A DNA stretch of 8,311 bases from Oscillospiraceae bacterium. Lineage in GTDB: Bacteria > Bacillota > Clostridia > Oscillospirales > Oscillospiraceae. This document shows positions 5,006 through 8,311 of the stretch, piece by piece. The translations under genes were made by a program, and so were the position numbers. The stretch lies in contig JAEEUX010000104.1 of NCBI GenBank assembly GCA_016290695.1, forward strand, positions 1-8,311, given 5' to 3'. Under the pieces are notes generated by a model. The model searched no databases, was not told the origin of the DNA, and saw only the letters and a list, made by a program, of their open reading frames with translations. Positions within the stretch are counted from its first letter, which is position 1. Every line of letters begins with the position of its first letter.

Positions 5006-6276
5006 AAATGGAAATCACACGCGCCAAAGCCGGCGCTGAATACGAAATCGCGGAAACGCTTCGCCGCCGCAAGGGAACGGTGAACGCGAAGATAAACTCC
5101 ATCGCCGCGCAGATAATGGCGGACGTGCGCGAAAACGGCTACGAGGCCGTCGAGCGCTATTCCCGCAAGCTGGACGGCGCCGAGCCGCGCGAAATAGGGC
5201 GCAATGAGCTGGAGGCCGCGCTCGGGCGCTGCGATACGAAGCTCGTCGCCGCGATGCGCCGCAGCGCGCGCAATATCCGCGCCTATCAGGAGGCGCTGCT
5301 CCCGAAAACCAAGGTCTGGAACACCGACGCGGGCACGCTCGGCCAGCTCGTGCGCGGCTTGCACCGCGTGGGCATTTACGTTCCCGGCGGCGCGGCGGCC
5401 TACCCCTCCTCCGTCCTCATGAACGCGGTTCCCGCAGTGGTCGCGGGCGTGGAGGAGATAATCATGGTCACGCCTCCGACGAAGAACCTCAACGACGCGG
5501 TCATGGCCGCCGCCTGCATCGCGGGAGTTGACCGCGTTATCGCCGTCGGCGGGGCGCAGGCCGTTGCCGCGCTGACTTATGGCGCGGGCTTTATCCCGAA
5601 GGTGGACAAGCTCGTCGGCCCCGGCAACGCTTACGTCGCCGCCGCGAAAAGGCTCGCGTTCGGCGAGCTCGATATCGACATGGTGGCTGGGCCCTCGGAG
5701 GTTCTCGTCATAGCGGACGACGGGGCTAACCCCGCTTACGCGGCTGCCGACCTTCTCTCCCAGGCGGAGCATGACCCGCTCGCCGCCGCAATACTTCTCA
5801 CCGACTCGGCGGAGTTTGCCGTACAGGTCGCGGCGGAGATCGAGAAGCAGAGCGAAAAGCTCGAACGCGCGGATATAATCAATTCCTCCCTGCGCGATTA
5901 CGGCGCTATAATGATTTGTGAGAGCCTCACCGACGCGGCGAAGCTGGCTAACGAGATCGCTCCCGAGCACCTTGAGCTTCTTACGCGGGACCCGGAGGGT
6001 CTTCTCAGCTACCTCACGAACGCGGGCGCCATCTTCCTCGGGGAAAGCTCGCCCGAGCCGCTTGGCGACTATATGGCCGGGCCCTCGCACGTTCTGCCGA
6101 CCTCCGGCACGGCGCGCTTCTTCTCCCCCCTCTCGGTGGACAGCTTCCTTAAAAAGACGAGCGTTATCGGCTATAAGCGCGAGGCTCTCGCCGCCGTGAA
6201 GGACGATATAATCCGCTTCGCCGAGGCGGAAGGGCTCACCGCACACGCAAATTCTTTAAAGGTTAGATTTGAATAA
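5002..6276 (+). CDS. hisD: Histidinol dehydrogenase
   Basis: HisD carries out the last two oxidations, L-histidinol to histidinal to histidine, with NAD+ and a zinc ion. The 424-residue product is of normal length. Visible motifs are GIYVPGG (124-130), VGPGNAYVAAAKR (205-217), DMVAGPSEVLVIAD (226-239), SQAEHDP (253-259), EIAPEHLEL (318-326), GDYMAGPSHVLPTSGTAR (355-372) and EGLTAHANSLK (410-420). By homology Gln254, His257, Asp356 and His415 bind zinc, and Glu322-His323 act in catalysis. An ATG at 4984 is also in frame, but the one at 5002 has AGAGGTG 7 nt upstream and makes the usual ATGA overlap with hisG; another ATG follows at 5008. The 54-nt gap after it is the largest in the operon and holds RNA structure. 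Confidence 0.97.
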   Translation: MKMEITRAKAGAEYEIAETLRRRKGTVNAKINSIAAQIMADVRENGYEAVERYSRKLDGAEPREIGRNELEAALGRCDTKLVAAMRRSARNIRAYQEALLPKTKVWNTDAGTLGQLVRGLHRVGIYVPGGAAAYPSSVLMNAVPAVVAGVEEIIMVTPPTKNLNDAVMAAACIAGVDRVIAVGGAQAVAALTYGAGFIPKVDKLVGPGNAYVAAAKRLAFGELDIDMVAGPSEVLVIADDGANPAYAAADLLSQAEHDPLAAAILLTDSAEFAVQVAAEIEKQSEKLERADIINSSLRDYGAIMICESLTDAAKLANEIAPEHLELLTRDPEGLLSYLTNAGAIFLGESSPEPLGDYMAGPSHVLPTSGTARFFSPLSVDSFLKKTSVIGYKREALAAVKDDIIRFAEAEGLTAHANSLKVRFE

Positions 6277-6277
6277 G

Positions 6278-6313
6278 TCAAACGAGAGCCCAGCGAAAGC
6301 GGGTCTCGTTTGA
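6278..6313 (+). other. Strong RNA stem-loop between hisD and hisB
   Basis: TCAAACGAGA (6278-6287) pairs perfectly with TCTCGTTTGA (6304-6313). Inside, CCC (6289-6291) pairs with GGG (6301-6303), and GC-GAAA-GC (6293-6300) closes with a GNRA tetraloop, leaving single bulges G6288 and A6292. This gives 15 base pairs in 36 nt, starting one base after the hisD stop. No T-run follows directly, so it is not a plain terminator. It may protect or process the mRNA or set the level of the downstream genes. Confidence 0.8.
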
Positions 6314-6330
6314 ACACCGGAGGTGTTTTT
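6313..6330 (+). promoter_or_regulatory. Hairpin enclosing the hisB ribosome binding site
   Basis: AACACC (6313-6318) can pair with GGTGTT (6322-6327) around the loop GGA, so the ribosome binding site GGAGG (6319-6323) is partly in the loop and partly in the stem. A run of five T residues (6326-6330) ends at the hisB ATG. The hairpin abuts the larger stem-loop at 6278-6313. It could limit hisB translation or act as a weak pause/termination site; both are inference. Confidence 0.45.
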
Positions 6331-6909
6331 ATGGGTAAAGCACAAATCACACGCAAAACCAAAGAGACCGACATCACCCTCGAGTTCGACACCGCGCCCG
6401 GCGCTATCGAAATAGATACCGGCATCGGCTTTTTCGACCACATGCTCACGGCGCTTTTCTTCTACGCGGGCTTTTCCGCGCGCCTGAAGCTGCGCGGCGA
6501 CCTGCACGTTGACGCGCACCACAGCGTCGAGGACGCGGGCATCGTAATAGGTCAGGCTCTGCGCGAGGCGCTGGGCGACAAGAAGGGCATCACGCGCTTT
6601 GCCCACGCCTATGTCCCGATGGACGAGGCGCTTTGCTTCACGGCGCTGGATATAAGCGGGCGCGCCTTCCACGTTTTCAAAGCCCCCATGCCGCAGGAGA
6701 CTATCGGCGCTTACGACGCCTGCCTCACCGAGGAATTCATGCGCGCCTTTGCCTTCAACGCCGGGATCACGCTGCACCAGCGCTGTGAGTACGGCTCCAA
6801 CGCCCACCATATCACCGAGGCGCTTTATAAATCCCTCGGTCTCGCGCTCAAGGAAGCGGTTCGCGTTTCCGGCGGCGCCGTTACATCCACGAAGGGAGTT
6901 CTTGCATGA
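6331..6909 (+). CDS. hisB: Imidazoleglycerol-phosphate dehydratase (monofunctional)
   Basis: HisB converts imidazole glycerol phosphate to imidazole acetol phosphate, using manganese. The 192-residue product is the single-domain form without the histidinol-phosphatase part found in enterobacteria. Metal-binding signatures are present: GIGFFDHML (31-39, His37), VDAHHSVEDAG (60-70, His63, His64, Glu67) and SNAHHITEALYKSLG (156-170, His159, His160, Glu163). MDEAL (97-101) and DISGR (107-111) are also conserved. Small departures are VTSTKG at 184-189, where IPSTKG is usual, and RFAHAYVP before MDEA, where RYG... is usual. An in-frame TTG at 6310 lies inside the upstream stem-loop and is rejected; ATG 6331 follows GGAGG at 7 nt. 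The stop overlaps the hisH start (ATGA). Confidence 0.97.
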   Translation: MGKAQITRKTKETDITLEFDTAPGAIEIDTGIGFFDHMLTALFFYAGFSARLKLRGDLHVDAHHSVEDAGIVIGQALREALGDKKGITRFAHAYVPMDEALCFTALDISGRAFHVFKAPMPQETIGAYDACLTEEFMRAFAFNAGITLHQRCEYGSNAHHITEALYKSLGLALKEAVRVSGGAVTSTKGVLA

Positions 6910-7508
6910 CCGGTATTATAGATTACGGCGCGGGCAATCTCATGAGCGTAACTAACGCGCTGCGCCATCTGGGGGCGGACTGCCTCGTTTCCGGCGATAA
7001 GGCGGAGCTGGGCTCCTGCGACAGGCTCATTCTCCCCGGCGTGGGCGCGTTTCGCCCCGCTATGGAGGCGCTTGAGCGCGCCGGACTGTGCGATTTCATC
7101 CGCGAGCAGGCGGAGGTGAAGCCTCTGCTCGGCATTTGCCTCGGTATGCAGATGCTTTTCTCCGAAAGCGAGGAAATGGGCCTCACGGCGGGGCTCGGCA
7201 TCATCAAGGGCCGCGTGCGCGAGATTAAAACCGACTTAAAGCTGCCCTGCATCGGCTGGAACAGCCTCAATATTCTCCGCAAGGACTGCCCGCTGCTTCG
7301 CGGCGTAAATGAGGGCGACTACGTTTATTTCGTCCATTCCTACTGCGGAGAGACCGCCGACCGCGCCGACCTTGCGGCGACTGCGGAATACGGCGAGGAG
7401 GTCGCCGCCGTCGTATGGCGCGGCATGGCCTACGGCGCGCAGTTCCACCCCGAAAAGAGCAGCGACGTGGGGCTGCGTATGATAGAAAATTTTGTAAGTC
7501 TGAAATAA
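6906..7508 (+). CDS. hisH: Imidazole glycerol phosphate synthase, glutamine amidotransferase subunit
   Basis: HisH hydrolyses glutamine and passes ammonia to HisF. The 200-residue product has the class I amidotransferase triad: nucleophile Cys78 in LLGICLGMQ (74-82), His181 and Glu183 in GAQFHPEKS (177-185). MTGIIDYGAGNLMSV at the N-terminus and PGVGAF (44-49) at the oxyanion strand are typical, as is YFVHSYC (141-147). Its partner hisF lies two genes downstream. It overlaps hisB by 4 nt, indicating translational coupling. A gap of 37 nt with its own AGGAG follows before hisA. Confidence 0.97.
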   Translation: MTGIIDYGAGNLMSVTNALRHLGADCLVSGDKAELGSCDRLILPGVGAFRPAMEALERAGLCDFIREQAEVKPLLGICLGMQMLFSESEEMGLTAGLGIIKGRVREIKTDLKLPCIGWNSLNILRKDCPLLRGVNEGDYVYFVHSYCGETADRADLAATAEYGEEVAAVVWRGMAYGAQFHPEKSSDVGLRMIENFVSLK

Positions 7509-7545
7509 CCGGCGCTTGCCGACGGCATAACAGGAGAAGCAGAAG

Positions 7546-8265
7546 ATGAAGATACTTCCCGCGATAGATTTAAAGGACGGGCGCTGCGTGCGCCTTTTCA
7601 AGGGCGATTTCAATACCGTCCACTCCGTGGCGGACAGCCCCTTTGAGACGGCTGCGGCCTTTCGCGCCGCGGGCGCGGAGATAATCCACGTCGTCGACCT
7701 CGACGGCGCAAAGTCCGGCGAGCGCATAAACTCTCCCATCGTCGAGCGGCTTTGCCGCGAGTCCGGCATGAAGATAGAGCTCGGCGGCGGCCTTCGCACT
7801 ATGGCGGATCTTGAGGCGGCGGACGCTCTCGGCGTGTGGCGCATGATAATCGGCAGCGCCGCCGTGACGAATCCCGAGCTTGTGAGCGAGGCCGTGAAGA
7901 AATTCGGCAGCGAGCGCATCGCCGTCGGCATAGATGCGCTGGACGGGCGCGTCCGCACGCACGGATGGTGCGAGGACAGCGGCGCGGACGCCTTCGACTT
8001 TGCGCGCGAAATGGAAAAGCGCGGCGCGGGCGCGATAATTTTTACGGATATTTCCCGCGACGGGACGCTTTCCGGCCCGCCGATTGAAGCGCTTGAAAAG
8101 CTCTGCGCGAGCCTTGCCTGCGGCGTCGTGGCCTCCGGCGGCATTTCCTGCATCGAGGACGTGGCGGCGGTAAAACGCGCGGGCGCGGCGGGCGTCATCA
8201 TCGGCAAAGCATATTATGCCGGAAAAATCGACCTCGCAAACGCTCTGAAAATAGGAGAACAATAA
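7546..8265 (+). CDS. hisA: ProFAR isomerase (phosphoribosylformimino-5-aminoimidazole carboxamide ribotide isomerase)
   Basis: HisA opens the aminoaldose of ProFAR to the ketose PRFAR by an Amadori rearrangement. The 239-residue product is a (beta/alpha)8 barrel with the half-barrel repeat shared with HisF. Asp8 (ILPAIDLKDG) and Asp130 (AVGIDA) are the expected acid/base pair. Phosphate loops are GGGLR (80-84) in the first half and ASGGIS (196-201) plus GKAYY (220-224) in the second. TDISRDGT (167-174) is also a family signature. GGAG (7533-7536) precedes ATG 7546 by 9 nt. hisF starts directly after the stop. Confidence 0.97.
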   Translation: MKILPAIDLKDGRCVRLFKGDFNTVHSVADSPFETAAAFRAAGAEIIHVVDLDGAKSGERINSPIVERLCRESGMKIELGGGLRTMADLEAADALGVWRMIIGSAAVTNPELVSEAVKKFGSERIAVGIDALDGRVRTHGWCEDSGADAFDFAREMEKRGAGAIIFTDISRDGTLSGPPIEALEKLCASLACGVVASGGISCIEDVAAVKRAGAAGVIIGKAYYAGKIDLANALKIGEQ

Positions 8266-8311
8266 ATGCTTGCTAAACGTGTTATCCCCTGCCTTGACGT
8301 TAGGAACGGCA
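8266..8311 (+). CDS. hisF: Imidazole glycerol phosphate synthase cyclase subunit (5' end only)
   Basis: Only 15 codons are inside the window, reading MLAKRVIPCLDVRNG, which is the standard HisF N-terminus. The catalytic Asp of the first strand is the D in CLDV (residue 11). AGGAG (8253-8257) lies 8 nt before the ATG, inside the end of hisA; the ATG begins at the base right after the hisA stop. HisF with HisH forms IGP and AICAR from PRFAR. The rest of the operon (probably hisI/hisE) would lie beyond the right edge. Confidence 0.93.
   Translation, partial: MLAKRVIPCLDVRNG

Noticed and set aside
4951..6246. A 431-codon open frame on the minus strand opposite hisD
   Set aside because: It lies antisense to a clear hisD with complete catalytic motifs. 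GC-rich third positions remove stop codons in the opposite frame. It has no family resemblance and is rich in Arg/Ala/Gly/Val/His as expected for a shadow.

Overview
The window looks like a GC-rich member of the Bacillota, most likely a gut Clostridia (Oscillospirales-type) genome. The grounds are the strong G/C preference at third codon positions, AGGAGG-type ribosome binding sites, the short HisG plus HisZ form of ATP phosphoribosyltransferase, a BcrA-like ABC ATPase behind a TetR regulator, and an interspersed hairpin repeat of a kind I recall from such genomes. The taxonomic call is inference; no rRNA or marker gene is present.

Left part (1-1016, minus strand): a TetR-family regulator is followed 9 nt later by the ATPase of a drug-type ABC transporter, which runs off the left edge. 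The promoter region of this pair carries two copies of CGTTGACCGAT exactly 33 bp apart, flanking the -10-like element, as expected for autorepression. Two tandem intrinsic terminators (1035-1094) separate it from the next unit.

Middle part (1108-3088): two 81-residue DUF2442-like paralogues (65 of 81 residues identical) lie in tandem on the minus strand. Each has its own ribosome binding site and -10-like element. Divergent from them is a 230-residue CHAP-domain cysteine amidase/peptidase with a C-terminal tail like that of phage endolysins. It is followed by about 350 bp of gene-free DNA holding two units of an interspersed hairpin repeat, whose first stem shows compensatory base-pair changes between the units.

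Right part (3089-8311, plus strand): a clear sigma-A promoter (TTGAAT, 17 bp, TATAAT) and a short leader with operator-like repeats drive the histidine operon hisZ-hisG-hisD-hisB-hisH-hisA-hisF, with hisF cut by the right edge. The genes overlap by 1-4 nt or are closely spaced. The exception is hisD-hisB, where 54 nt hold a strong stem-loop and a second hairpin that encloses the hisB ribosome binding site. HisZ and HisG together make the first enzyme, HisB is the monofunctional dehydratase, HisA the isomerase, HisH and HisF the IGP synthase, and HisD the last step. hisC is absent from the visible part of the operon.

Most of the window is ordinary metabolism. The parts that deserve a second look are the DUF2442-like pair beside the CHAP lysin, the covarying repeat, the hisD-hisB RNA structure and the two candidate operators. 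I do not see a complete new defence or mobile system.
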